From contig JAUWMS010000160.1 of NCBI GenBank assembly GCA_030613045.1, positions 1 through 6,285 of the forward strand: 6,285 nt of DNA. The letters run 5' to 3'. The stretch is from Candidatus Latescibacterota bacterium. Lineage in GTDB: Bacteria; Latescibacterota; 4484-107. Each line of letters opens with the position of its first letter. Position 1 is the stretch's first letter. The notes beneath the pieces were generated by a model, which saw nothing but the letters and a program-made list of their open reading frames with translations, was not told the origin of the DNA and searched no databases. Shown one piece after another: positions 1 to 5,319 of this stretch. Position numbers and translations under genes: made by a program.

Positions 1-310
1 TTTTGCCCCCCAAATCCTTGAACACCGCCAGGCCCGCGGCCGTGCGGGCGCGGGCCCAGCGCGCCAGCCCAAGGGGGCGGACGGCGCTGCCCCAGGGCTT
101 GAAACTCCCCAGTCTGCGGACCCGGAGCATCACCCGTTCGACGTTGGTGGGATCTTCACCCAGAATCAAATCCCTGTAGAAAAGGATGTGGGGTTTGAGA
201 TAGGGCTTGGAGGCCTCCACCTCCCCCAACCCGCTGATGCCCTCGTCGGTCGTGATGCGAACCACCGGGTTTCTGCCGAGAACGGTGCACTTCAGATCAG
301 TAATTTTCAT
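1..310 (-). CDS. Mandelate racemase/muconate lactonizing enzyme family protein (enolase superfamily), N-terminal fragment
   Basis: Read on the minus strand from ATG at 310, an open frame of 103 codons runs off the window edge. The N-terminus (MKITDLKCTVLGRNPVVRI, then TTDEGISGLGE near residues 21-31) is the typical capping-domain opening of MR/MLE enolase-superfamily proteins. It is followed by GEDPTNVERVM and a GGK that matches the end of the conserved LLGGK turn. These enzymes abstract a proton alpha to a carboxylate, often in acid-sugar dehydration or in racemisation. The metal ligands and catalytic bases lie in the missing barrel, so the substrate cannot be told. A GTGGAG Shine-Dalgarno (320-325) sits 9 bases before the start, and a strong promoter lies at 403-431. 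Oddly, residues about 77-95, where the family has roughly SAIEMALWDIAGK, read RPLGLARWARART with no gap: the usual E, D and G are lost. That block is very GC-rich and may be damaged or misread. The family call is firm from the first 75 residues; activity is unknown. Confidence 0.8.
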   Translation of the reverse strand, partial: MKITDLKCTVLGRNPVVRITTDEGISGLGEVEASKPYLKPHILFYRDLILGEDPTNVERVMLRVRRLGSFKPWGSAVRPLGLARWARARTAAGLAVFKDLGGK

Positions 311-493
311 CTGCCATAACTCCACTGTGGTGAGATCAGGACAACATCCACTTACACTGATAAAATGACTGAAATTCTGCGATGGGCTCTAACAGCCAAA
401 CAAATATACACGCAAGCGCAGGGAAAGTCAACCGCTTTTTGTTCGTCCTCCTGAGCATTTGTTTCTCAGCCAAGTGCTTCGAATCCCGTCCCC
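311..493. other. Intergenic region between thyA and the enolase-superfamily gene
   Basis: These 183 bases hold the promoter and leader of the downstream minus-strand gene. Just after the thyA stop, the minus strand has a 5-bp stem CTGAG/CTCAG with a 9-base loop but no following T-run, so it is not a convincing terminator. The only long open frame here, plus strand 382-687, has no family resemblance and runs antisense into thyA. I see no gene. Confidence 0.6.
403..431 (-). promoter_or_regulatory. Sigma70-type promoter for the enolase-superfamily gene
   Basis: On the minus strand a -35 TTGACT (431-426) and a -10 TATATT (408-403) are separated by exactly 17 bases. Each box matches consensus at 5 of 6 positions. 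Transcription would start near 396, giving a leader of about 85 bases before the ATG at 310. Just at the predicted start is a small dyad, GGCT-5-AGCC (385-397), which could be an operator or a 5' stem; this is only a possibility. The promoter implies the gene is not dependent on read-through from thyA. Confidence 0.7.
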
Positions 494-1300
494 CTATTCT
501 CCACGCTCCTTCTCTCTTTCCAATCGCCGCCGTCCCTCCTCAAAAAAAGGTTCGGCGAACTCCGAATCCCACGTCCGCTCCTCGAACGTCCGTTCCCGAA
601 CGGTCTTCAGAAATCGCTCGAACTCATCGAAGTAGGAGCCGTAGATGTGATAACTATCCGCCATGTGCACGTATTGCCCCGGCTTGATCTCCCGTCCGAG
701 CTTGGCGCTCACTTGCTCCGCCACGATCCGCTGAAGATCGGTGAACGCGAAAATATTCATAAAAGCCGCTTTGTACGCATCGTTGCTGCGCATATGCACG
801 TTGCAGATCAGCGTATCGTCTAAAATCCGGAACCAGATTCTCTGAAGACACGGTGGGTCGTCAATCCCGGGATCCAGCCACACCTTCCACGTCACCGCCT
901 GCGCCCGTCTCGTATGCGGCGTCGCGGCAAGCTTGTCCACGACCTGCGCGATCTGATCAATAGCCCTTCCCTCGGCGCGATATTTGAACAGCCGCTCCGA
1001 ATACGTGTACGCCCACTTCCCCGCTTCGGGATCAATCCAGTGATCGTGCACGCCCAGAACGACCTCCTGCCGATAGACCTCCAAGTCGTCCAATCCCGCC
1101 GGGAACGCCCGATGGATCCGCGGCTCCGCCCAGGGTTCCTGCACCACCATAATCATCGTGCAGTCCCGGCTCGGGGGATCGCCCTCTTTGTCGTATTCCG
1201 TCCGGATCGCCGCGCCCTCCTCCCAGCACGCGATCACAGAGCGCTCCCATACGTCCGGAAGCGTTTGCCCGGTCACTTTCAACACAGGAATCGCTGTCAT
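494..1300 (-). CDS. thyA: Thymidylate synthase family protein (ThyA-like, compact archaeal-type form)
   Basis: This 268-residue protein matches thymidylate synthase, which methylates dUMP to dTMP using methylene-tetrahydrofolate. Visible landmarks, with E. coli ThyA equivalents from memory: the paired arginines R131-R132 (R126/R127) that bind the phosphate of the partner subunit; the nucleophile C151 in DDPPC (C146); the RSND stretch 171-174 (D169); N182 (N177); and HIY with H218 and Y220 (H207/Y209). An Asn at 182 favours dUMP over dCMP, because dCMP hydroxymethylases carry Asp there. Unlike classical ThyA it lacks the N-terminal arginine-rich loop and the conserved folate-closing C-terminal tail, ending instead in a charged helix (RRRLEREKERGE). 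The KWAYTYSERLFKY stretch resembles archaeal-type ThyA homologues, so the cofactor could be a different pterin. AGGAG at 1305-1309 lies 4 bases before the ATG, with GAGAGG overlapping it slightly upstream. It has its own promoter at 1415-1443. Confidence 0.85.
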   Translation of the reverse strand: MTAIPVLKVTGQTLPDVWERSVIACWEEGAAIRTEYDKEGDPPSRDCTMIMVVQEPWAEPRIHRAFPAGLDDLEVYRQEVVLGVHDHWIDPEAGKWAYTYSERLFKYRAEGRAIDQIAQVVDKLAATPHTRRAQAVTWKVWLDPGIDDPPCLQRIWFRILDDTLICNVHMRSNDAYKAAFMNIFAFTDLQRIVAEQVSAKLGREIKPGQYVHMADSYHIYGSYFDEFERFLKTVRERTFEERTWDSEFAEPFFEEGRRRLEREKERGE

Positions 1301-1328
1301 GGTTCTCCTCTCATGGTTTGCTCATACG

Positions 1329-1363
1329 GTTCACGCCTTAGGTTTCACGTTTTACGTTTTACG
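1329..1363. repeat. Imperfect heptad tandem array in the thyA leader
   Basis: Five consecutive 7-base units read on the plus strand: GTTCACG, CCTTAGG, TTTCACG, TTTTACG, TTTTACG. The last two are identical, the third differs at one position, the first at two from the third, and the second is degenerate. The array lies between the thyA promoter and its start codon, so it would be transcribed in the thyA 5' UTR. Such heptad arrays recall the short tandemly repeated repetitive sequences described in filamentous cyanobacteria, but no relationship is claimed. Confidence 0.7.
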
Positions 1364-1414
1364 CCGCTTTATCCACCTCCCTTGCAACCCGGCACTTTTC
1401 CAAATCCTTGCTCT

Positions 1415-1443
1415 ATGTTACGAAAAACTTCCCCGCTTGTCAA
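1415..1443 (-). promoter_or_regulatory. Sigma70-type promoter for thyA
   Basis: On the minus strand a perfect -35 TTGACA (1443-1438) and a -10 TAACAT (1420-1415, 4 of 6 consensus) are 17 bases apart. Transcription should begin near 1408 and give a leader of roughly 108 bases that includes the heptad array at 1329-1363. The two-box match with ideal spacing, correctly oriented in the divergent region, is strong evidence for a sequence-only call. Confidence 0.75.
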
Positions 1444-1482
1444 TAAATTTCATTGCACCTGAAACTACGCGCAATTTTCTCT

Positions 1483-1510
1483 TTGAAAATGAAAGGAAAT
1501 TACTTATCTT
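1483..1510 (+). promoter_or_regulatory. Candidate weak promoter for the UPF0182 gene
   Basis: TTGAAA (1483-1488) and TATCTT (1505-1510) are 16 bases apart on the plus strand, 5 of 6 and 4 of 6 consensus matches. It would give a leader of about 255 bases carrying the repeat hairpin at 1638-1710. It is the best pair I found upstream of the gene, but matches of this quality can occur by chance in AT-rich DNA. Confidence 0.3.
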
Positions 1511-1582
1511 ATGTGCACTCCATGCAATTCATCCCACGTACCCTTTTCATCGCTGAGAAGCGCAAGGTTTTGTTTGCCGGGT

Positions 1583-1612
1583 CCTCTGCGACCTTTGCGT
1601 GCTCCGCGATGA
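1583..1612. repeat. Short 9-base-period array ending in ATGAA
   Basis: Units TCTGCGACC, TTTGCGTGC and TCCGCGATG follow each other, then AA. The core is T-Y-Y-G-C-G and the array ends CCGCGATGAA, nearly the same ending as the arrays at 1681-1712 and 1722-1743. It seems to be one member of a small local repeat family on the UPF0182 side of the intergenic region. Confidence 0.55.
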
Positions 1613-1637
1613 AATCGTTGACGTGGAAAAAAGACTC

Positions 1638-1710
1638 CACCACGGAGTTTCACGGAAGCACACGGAATTTTCTCCGCTTTTTCCGGGTTGTTCCGTGGGG
1701 TTCCGTGGTG
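1638..1710 (+). repeat. Large imperfect inverted repeat built of 10-base units
   Basis: Two 30-base arms (1638-1667 and 1681-1710) flank a 13-base loop. The right arm is three 10-base units, TTCCGGGTTG, TTCCGTGGGG and TTCCGTGGTG. The left arm is the reverse complement of TTCCGTGTGC, TTCCGTGAAA and CTCCGTGGTG. As DNA the arms match at 23 of 30 positions. As plus-strand RNA four of the seven mismatches become G-U wobbles (three U-G, one G-U), giving 27 of 30 paired. On the minus strand those same positions would be unpaired A-C. The structure ends 62 bases before the UPF0182 start and has no T-run, so it is not a typical terminator; it could be a leader structure or a small non-autonomous repeat element. 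Confidence 0.75.
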
Positions 1711-1721
1711 AATAAAGGGGT

Positions 1722-1743
1722 GCTCCGCGATCTCCGCGGTGAA
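1722..1743. repeat. Short array CTCCGCG x2 ending in GTGAA
   Basis: Two copies of TCCGCG, 9 bases apart, finish in CCGCGGTGAA. This matches the ends of the two upstream arrays (CCGCGATGAA, CCGTGGTGAA). It stops 29 bases before the UPF0182 start codon, just upstream of its ribosome binding site. Confidence 0.5.
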
Positions 1744-1772
1744 CTCTTCATACCAAGGAAAGGAGAAACACC

Positions 1773-4499
1773 ATGCGTCCGAAAAAAGCAATAGGAATCG
1801 TCGTCGGGATCGTCGTTGTGCTGATCGCGCTTGCAGCCATGCTAACCGGGGTGTACACCGACTGGCTGTGGTTTGCCAGCCTGGGCTTCGCTTCGGTGTT
1901 CCGGACGATCCTCCTGACCAAAGTGGGAATGGGGATATTCTTCGGGCTGATCTTCTTCGTCCTGTTCGTGCTGAACACGCGCGTGGTCCGAAAAGCCGAA
2001 CCATGGGCTCCTCAGTTCCCCATGGTCCAGCCGAACGAGGAAGGCCCGGTCTTCGACTTCTCGGCCCTCTCCCGATTTGGCCCCACCCTGCGCTGGCTCG
2101 GCATCCTGATTTTCAGCGCGCTTATGGGCGCGACAGCCACCCCGGCGTGGCGTCTGGTCCTGCGCTGGCTGAATCAGAGCGCTTTCGGGATGGCCGATCC
2201 GGGTTTCCACAGAGATCTCGCGTTCTACGTGTTCTCCTTGCCCCTCTATCAATTCATCCAGCGCTGGGGCCTGTTTGCGCTGATCCTCATCGGAATCGTC
2301 ACCGCGGTGCTCTATTTTAAGAAAAAGGGTATCCAGATCGGGCCGCAGAGCATCTTCGTGGCGCCGCGTGTCAAGGCCCATCTCTCCGTCATCCTGGGCG
2401 CGATCTTTTTGTTCGTCGCCTGGTTGTTCCGGCTGAAAATGTTTGCGCTCCTCTATTCCTCGCGCGGCGTGGCCTTCGGAGCGAACTACACCGACGTGCA
2501 CGTTCAGCGGTTCGGATACTGGATTCTGCTCGTGGGTGCGCTGTTCGGAGCCTTCGCCCTGTTGGCCAACATCCGCTTCAAAGGATGGAAACTGCCCGCG
2601 TGGACCGTCGGCGGCATGCTCGCGCTGACTATTCTATTCGTCGCGGTCATTCCCGGCATCGTCCAGCAATACGTGGTCAAGCCCAACGAGATCACCAAGG
2701 AACGTCCCTACATCGAGCACAATATCGAGTTCACGCGCATGGCATACGGATTGGACAAGATCACCGAAAAGAATTTCCCGTCCACCGGAACCCTGACCCT
2801 CGAAGACCTGAAGCGCAATGCCCGGACCATCGAAAACATCCGGCTGTGGGATCACCGTCCCGTGCTCGAGACGTACAAGCAGCTTCAGGAGATGCGGCTT
2901 TACTACGAATTCGGACAAGTGGACGTGGACCGATACGTCCTGAACGGGCAGGAGACCCAGGTGATGATCGCGCCACGCGAGATCGAGATCGGGCGGCTCG
3001 CCGAGCAGGCCCAGACCTGGGTCAACCAGCGACTCAAATACACGCACGGATACGGCTTCTGCATGAGTCCGGTCAACGAAGTGACCAGCGGGGGACTGCC
3101 CGTGTTCTCCGTCAAGGACATCCCTCCCAAGGCCTCTGTGGATCTGCCCATCGAGCGGCCTGAGATTTACTACGGAGAAAAGACGGGCCTCTACGTGATT
3201 GTGAACACGCAGGAGCAGGAATTCGACTATCCCAAGGGAGACGAGAATGTGTATAGTACGTACGAAGGAACGGGCGGCGTTCGTATCGGATCGTTCTTCC
3301 GGAGACTGGCTTTTGCGTGGCGCTTCTCGGACGCCAAGATTTTGCTCACCGGATACATCACCCCGGAAAGCCGCATCATGTTCCACCGCTCCATCAACCA
3401 GCGGTATCGGACCGTCGCGCCGTTTTTGCGCTACGATCACGATCCCTATCTCGTGGTCGCGGACGGAAAGCTGTACTGGATCCAGGACGCGTACACCACG
3501 ACCTCTATGATCCCCTACTCCGAACCAACGCGCACGTCTCCCACCGAGCGGATCAACTACATCCGCAACTCCGTCAAGGCGGTCGTAGACGCGTACACCG
3601 GCGAGATGCGGTTCTATATCATAGACGAGGGAGATCCCCTGATCGCGACGTATCGGAAAATTTTCCCGAAACTCTTCCGTTCGTTCGAGGAGATGCCCGC
3701 CGCTCTGAAGGCGAACATCCGCTATCCCGTGGATCTGTTTATGCTTCAGGCGAAGATGTATAACACGTATCACATGCGCGATCCGCAGGTGTTCTATAAT
3801 CGGGAGGACGTGTGGAGCATTCCCAACGAGATCTATGGAGAAGCGGAACAACCGATGTTGCCGTATTACATCATTATGCGGCTTCCCGAGGAGGAACGGG
3901 AGGAGTTTTTGTTGATGCTTCCCATGACGCCCACCAAAAAGAACAACATGGTGGCCTGGATGAGCGCGAAATGCGATCTGGACGAATACGGAAAACTGCT
4001 GGTCTATAAGCTTCCGAAGGATAAACTCATCTATGGCCCGATGCAGATCGAGGCCAAGATCAGCCAGAAACCGGATATTTCCAGGGAGTTCACCCTCTGG
4101 GGACAGCGGGGATCCTCGGTCATTCGGGGCAATCTGCTGGCCATCCCCATCGAGCAGTCGTTTCTGTACGTGGAACCCATCTATCTCCAGTCCACCGAAA
4201 GCCAGATTCCCCAGCTCAAACGGGTCATCGTGTCCTACGAAGACCGCCTCGCGATGGCCGAGACGCTGGAGTTGGCTTTGCGCGAGGTGTTCGGGGAAGA
4301 GCTGAAAGCGGCTGTGAGCGCACCGATCGCTACGGAGGGGGCTATAAAAACCGCCGACATTTCTAAGGAAAATCTCCCCCGTTCGGCGATGGATCATTAC
4401 AACCGCGCTCAGAAGCATCTTCGAAACGGGCAATGGGCGAAATACGGAGAGGAGATGGAGGCGCTCAGGAAGGTGCTGCGGGAGTTGAGCGGGAGGTGA
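1773..4499 (+). CDS. UPF0182 family integral membrane protein (COG1615)
   Basis: A complete 908-residue member of UPF0182, a widespread family of unknown function. Seven hydrophobic segments fill the first third (about residues 7-27, 51-68, 106-123, 163-182, 203-221, 248-266 and 277-296). A large, presumably extracytoplasmic domain follows (about 300-830), then an alanine-rich linker and a C-terminal helical hairpin (about 862-905). Family blocks I recognise include TRMAYGLDKI (321-330), RLWDHRPVLETY (357-368), YYEFGQVDVDRY (377-388), GLPVFSVKDIPP (441-452), YEGTGGVR (497-504), APFLRYDHDPYLVV (549-562), LYWIQDAYTTT (567-577) and RNSVKAVVDAYTG (598-610). The length is typical. The start is supported by GGAAAGGAG (1757-1765), 7 bases before the ATG. 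The gene stands alone apart from the small gene pair 68 bases downstream. No enzymatic motif is evident; a role at the envelope is an inference from topology only. Confidence 0.95.
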   Translation: MRPKKAIGIVVGIVVVLIALAAMLTGVYTDWLWFASLGFASVFRTILLTKVGMGIFFGLIFFVLFVLNTRVVRKAEPWAPQFPMVQPNEEGPVFDFSALSRFGPTLRWLGILIFSALMGATATPAWRLVLRWLNQSAFGMADPGFHRDLAFYVFSLPLYQFIQRWGLFALILIGIVTAVLYFKKKGIQIGPQSIFVAPRVKAHLSVILGAIFLFVAWLFRLKMFALLYSSRGVAFGANYTDVHVQRFGYWILLVGALFGAFALLANIRFKGWKLPAWTVGGMLALTILFVAVIPGIVQQYVVKPNEITKERPYIEHNIEFTRMAYGLDKITEKNFPSTGTLTLEDLKRNARTIENIRLWDHRPVLETYKQLQEMRLYYEFGQVDVDRYVLNGQETQVMIAPREIEIGRLAEQAQTWVNQRLKYTHGYGFCMSPVNEVTSGGLPVFSVKDIPPKASVDLPIERPEIYYGEKTGLYVIVNTQEQEFDYPKGDENVYSTYEGTGGVRIGSFFRRLAFAWRFSDAKILLTGYITPESRIMFHRSINQRYRTVAPFLRYDHDPYLVVADGKLYWIQDAYTTTSMIPYSEPTRTSPTERINYIRNSVKAVVDAYTGEMRFYIIDEGDPLIATYRKIFPKLFRSFEEMPAALKANIRYPVDLFMLQAKMYNTYHMRDPQVFYNREDVWSIPNEIYGEAEQPMLPYYIIMRLPEEEREEFLLMLPMTPTKKNNMVAWMSAKCDLDEYGKLLVYKLPKDKLIYGPMQIEAKISQKPDISREFTLWGQRGSSVIRGNLLAIPIEQSFLYVEPIYLQSTESQIPQLKRVIVSYEDRLAMAETLELALREVFGEELKAAVSAPIATEGAIKTADISKENLPRSAMDHYNRAQKHLRNGQWAKYGEEMEALRKVLRELSGR

Positions 4500-4501
4500 A
4501 T

Positions 4502-4548
4502 GGATTGCGGATTGCGGATTGCGGATTGAAAAACTCAGATTCCGCAAT
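4502..4548. repeat. GGATTGC heptad array with an inverted partner
   Basis: Immediately after the UPF0182 stop come four heptads: GGATTGC three times (4502-4522) and GGATTGA (4523-4529). A reverse-complementary TCCGCAAT follows at 4541-4548. It can pair with ATTGCGGA in any of three registers (4504-4511, 4511-4518, 4518-4525), the nearest leaving a 15-base loop. There is no U-tract after the stem, so intrinsic termination is unlikely. Confidence 0.75.
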
Positions 4549-4554
4549 GTTGGT

Positions 4555-4563
4555 GAGGGGAGG
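4555..4563 (+). promoter_or_regulatory. Ribosome binding site deciding the DUF5678-like start
   Basis: GAGGGGAGG lies just before ATG 4568 and singles out that start. The same frame is open back to 4433, inside the UPF0182 gene, and contains another ATG at 4547. That one falls in the repeat and has no purine-rich stretch at a suitable distance upstream. Confidence 0.65.
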
Positions 4564-4567
4564 AAAA

Positions 4568-4807
4568 ATGGACAGGCTATTGGATCATATTCCGAAAAGT
4601 TATTGGAAGGATCGCAAGTGGGCATATAGGCACTTAAACGATCTTCTCCCTCAATATCCCAATCTTTGGGTGGCGATCTATCGTAAGAAGGTAATCGCCT
4701 CAGGAGAAAGCTCTGTCGCCGTAGAAAGGAGGGCAAAGGAGATTTCCGGTAGAGCGGAAAATCCTCTCATGTTTGTTGAAAAAGGATGCCACATCTATGA
4801 GAATTGA
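4568..4807 (+). CDS. Small DUF5678-like protein
   Basis: This 79-residue protein has a basic, aromatic N-terminus (MDRLLDHIPKSYWKDRKWAY) and a core YPNLWVAIYRKKVIASGES (residues 30-48) that resembles DUF5678, a small domain of unknown function. A short helix with RRAKEISGRAENP follows, then LMFVEKG near the end. It is soluble, with no signal peptide or membrane segment. Its last 11 bases overlap the retropepsin-like gene, so the two are probably translated together. From memory, DUF5678-like genes often neighbour small aspartic-protease-like genes in bacteria and archaea, and this pairing supports both calls. The gene is about 46% GC, well below its neighbours, suggesting it may have been acquired. 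No function is known; a chaperone, partner or substrate role for the neighbour is speculation. Confidence 0.65.
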   Translation: MDRLLDHIPKSYWKDRKWAYRHLNDLLPQYPNLWVAIYRKKVIASGESSVAVERRAKEISGRAENPLMFVEKGCHIYEN

Positions 4808-5243
4808 TTTGAGCTTTGCCGAATTTCTCGATCTGGAGTTGGTTGAGAAGGGAATACCTGTTTTTAATGTGAGAGTTATGGCACAGACAAGGTTCAGAAC
4901 TCCTGATGGTTGGCTGACTTCACGGGATGCTATCGTGGATCTGGGGTCTCCTATTTCTGTGCTTCCCAGGGATATATGGGAAACGTGCGCAGTTCAAGAT
5001 CTGGCAGACTACACCGTTCAAGGTGTAGTTCCCCGAGAGGAATGTGTCTTGAAAGGGCGTTTGGGGAAAGTTGAGTGTGTGATTCACGATGAGAAAAGCG
5101 AGACCGGACCGCTCTCGCTTACCACATTTTTAGCTCCCATTCTCGGAGTCCCTCTTATCTTAGGTTTTTATGAGCTTTTGACGATGTTTGATCTCCACTG
5201 TTGTTATGCGGACAAAAAGGCTTGGTTACAGAAGAAGTTGTAA
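4797..5243 (+). CDS. Retropepsin-like aspartic protease family protein with a DLG motif
   Basis: This 148-residue protein has the layout of single-domain bacterial and archaeal retropepsin-like proteins. There is an N-terminal strand region, then AIVDLGSPISVLPRDIW (residues 45-61), where the family usually has a DTG or DSG catalytic loop followed by xPxSVLP. A flap-like segment follows (about 75-97), and then a hydrophobic-hydrophobic-Gly element LILGF (120-124) near the C-terminus. Such proteins must dimerise, each chain giving one catalytic Asp, here D48. Leu49 replaces the Thr/Ser whose hydroxyl makes the fireman's-grip hydrogen bonds, so activity is doubtful. ATG 4797 is chosen over the TTG codons at 4773 and 4776: it has AAAGGA (4781-4786) ten bases upstream and gives an 11-base overlap with the upstream gene. 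GC is about 47%. There is no signal peptide. It could be an active variant, an inactive binding protein, or a slowly decaying gene. Confidence 0.7.
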   Translation: MRIDLSFAEFLDLELVEKGIPVFNVRVMAQTRFRTPDGWLTSRDAIVDLGSPISVLPRDIWETCAVQDLADYTVQGVVPREECVLKGRLGKVECVIHDEKSETGPLSLTTFLAPILGVPLILGFYELLTMFDLHCCYADKKAWLQKKL

Positions 5244-5268
5244 GCGTTCTATGTCGGAGGTCAAAGAA

Positions 5269-5291
5269 GTTCCCACGCGGAGCGCGGGAAC
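5269..5291. repeat. Palindromic GTTCCCACGC / GCGCGGGAAC repeat
   Basis: Ten-base arms (5269-5278 and 5282-5291) match at 9 of 10 positions around a GGA loop. The motif, with the following GAGG, belongs by eye to the GTTCCCACGC...GTGGGAAC type of dispersed intergenic palindrome that I remember from many unrelated bacterial genomes. It lies between the protease-like stop and the URO-D-like start. It has no T-run, so it is more likely a dispersed repeat than a terminator, although an RNA hairpin would form. Confidence 0.7.
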
Positions 5292-5319
5292 GAGGTAGAT
5301 ACGACCCGGAGCCTAAAAA

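Larger units (their letters stand above)
1301..1772. other. 472-base divergent intergenic region rich in short-period repeats
   Basis: This region separates the thyA and UPF0182 starts. It contains the thyA leader with a heptad array, the thyA promoter, a weak candidate plus-strand promoter (1483-1510), and three related 9- or 10-base-period arrays (about 1583-1612, 1638-1712, 1722-1743). The short frames that cross it (for example plus 1453-1794, minus 1504-2004) lack recognisable domains and overlap either repeats or the UPF0182 start. I see no protein-coding gene here. Confidence 0.7.

Noticed and set aside
448..466. Possible thyA terminator (CTGAG/CTCAG stem)
   Set aside because: Only 5 base pairs with a 9-base loop and no adjacent T-run on the minus strand.
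914..1462. 182-residue plus-strand frame antisense to thyA
   Set aside because: Arg/Pro/His-rich composition with no domain; the thyA reading on the minus strand is strongly supported by catalytic motifs.
1618..1646. TTGACG as a possible -35 box for the UPF0182 gene
   Set aside because: At 16 to 18 bases downstream the sequence is CACGGAG-like, with no resemblance to a -10 box.
1453..1794. 113-residue plus-strand frame running into the UPF0182 start
   Set aside because: It translates through the repeat arrays and overlaps the true start in another frame; no ribosome binding site or family similarity.
1842..2501. 219-residue minus-strand frame overlapping the UPF0182 membrane region
   Set aside because: Very high charged and polar content (E, D, R, H, Q) mirrors the hydrophobic codons of the plus strand; no start-site or family evidence.
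4500..4529. Nine-residue frame ATG to TGA made entirely of the GGATTGC repeat
   Set aside because: Any such repeat yields short frames; the purine-rich stretch before it is the end of the UPF0182 coding sequence and is too close to the ATG.
2634..4736. 700-residue minus-strand open frame antisense to the UPF0182 gene
   Set aside because: It has no recognisable domain, is rich in H/R/D/G as expected from an antisense shadow of GC-biased codons, and lies over a sequence with strong UPF0182 family identity on the plus strand.
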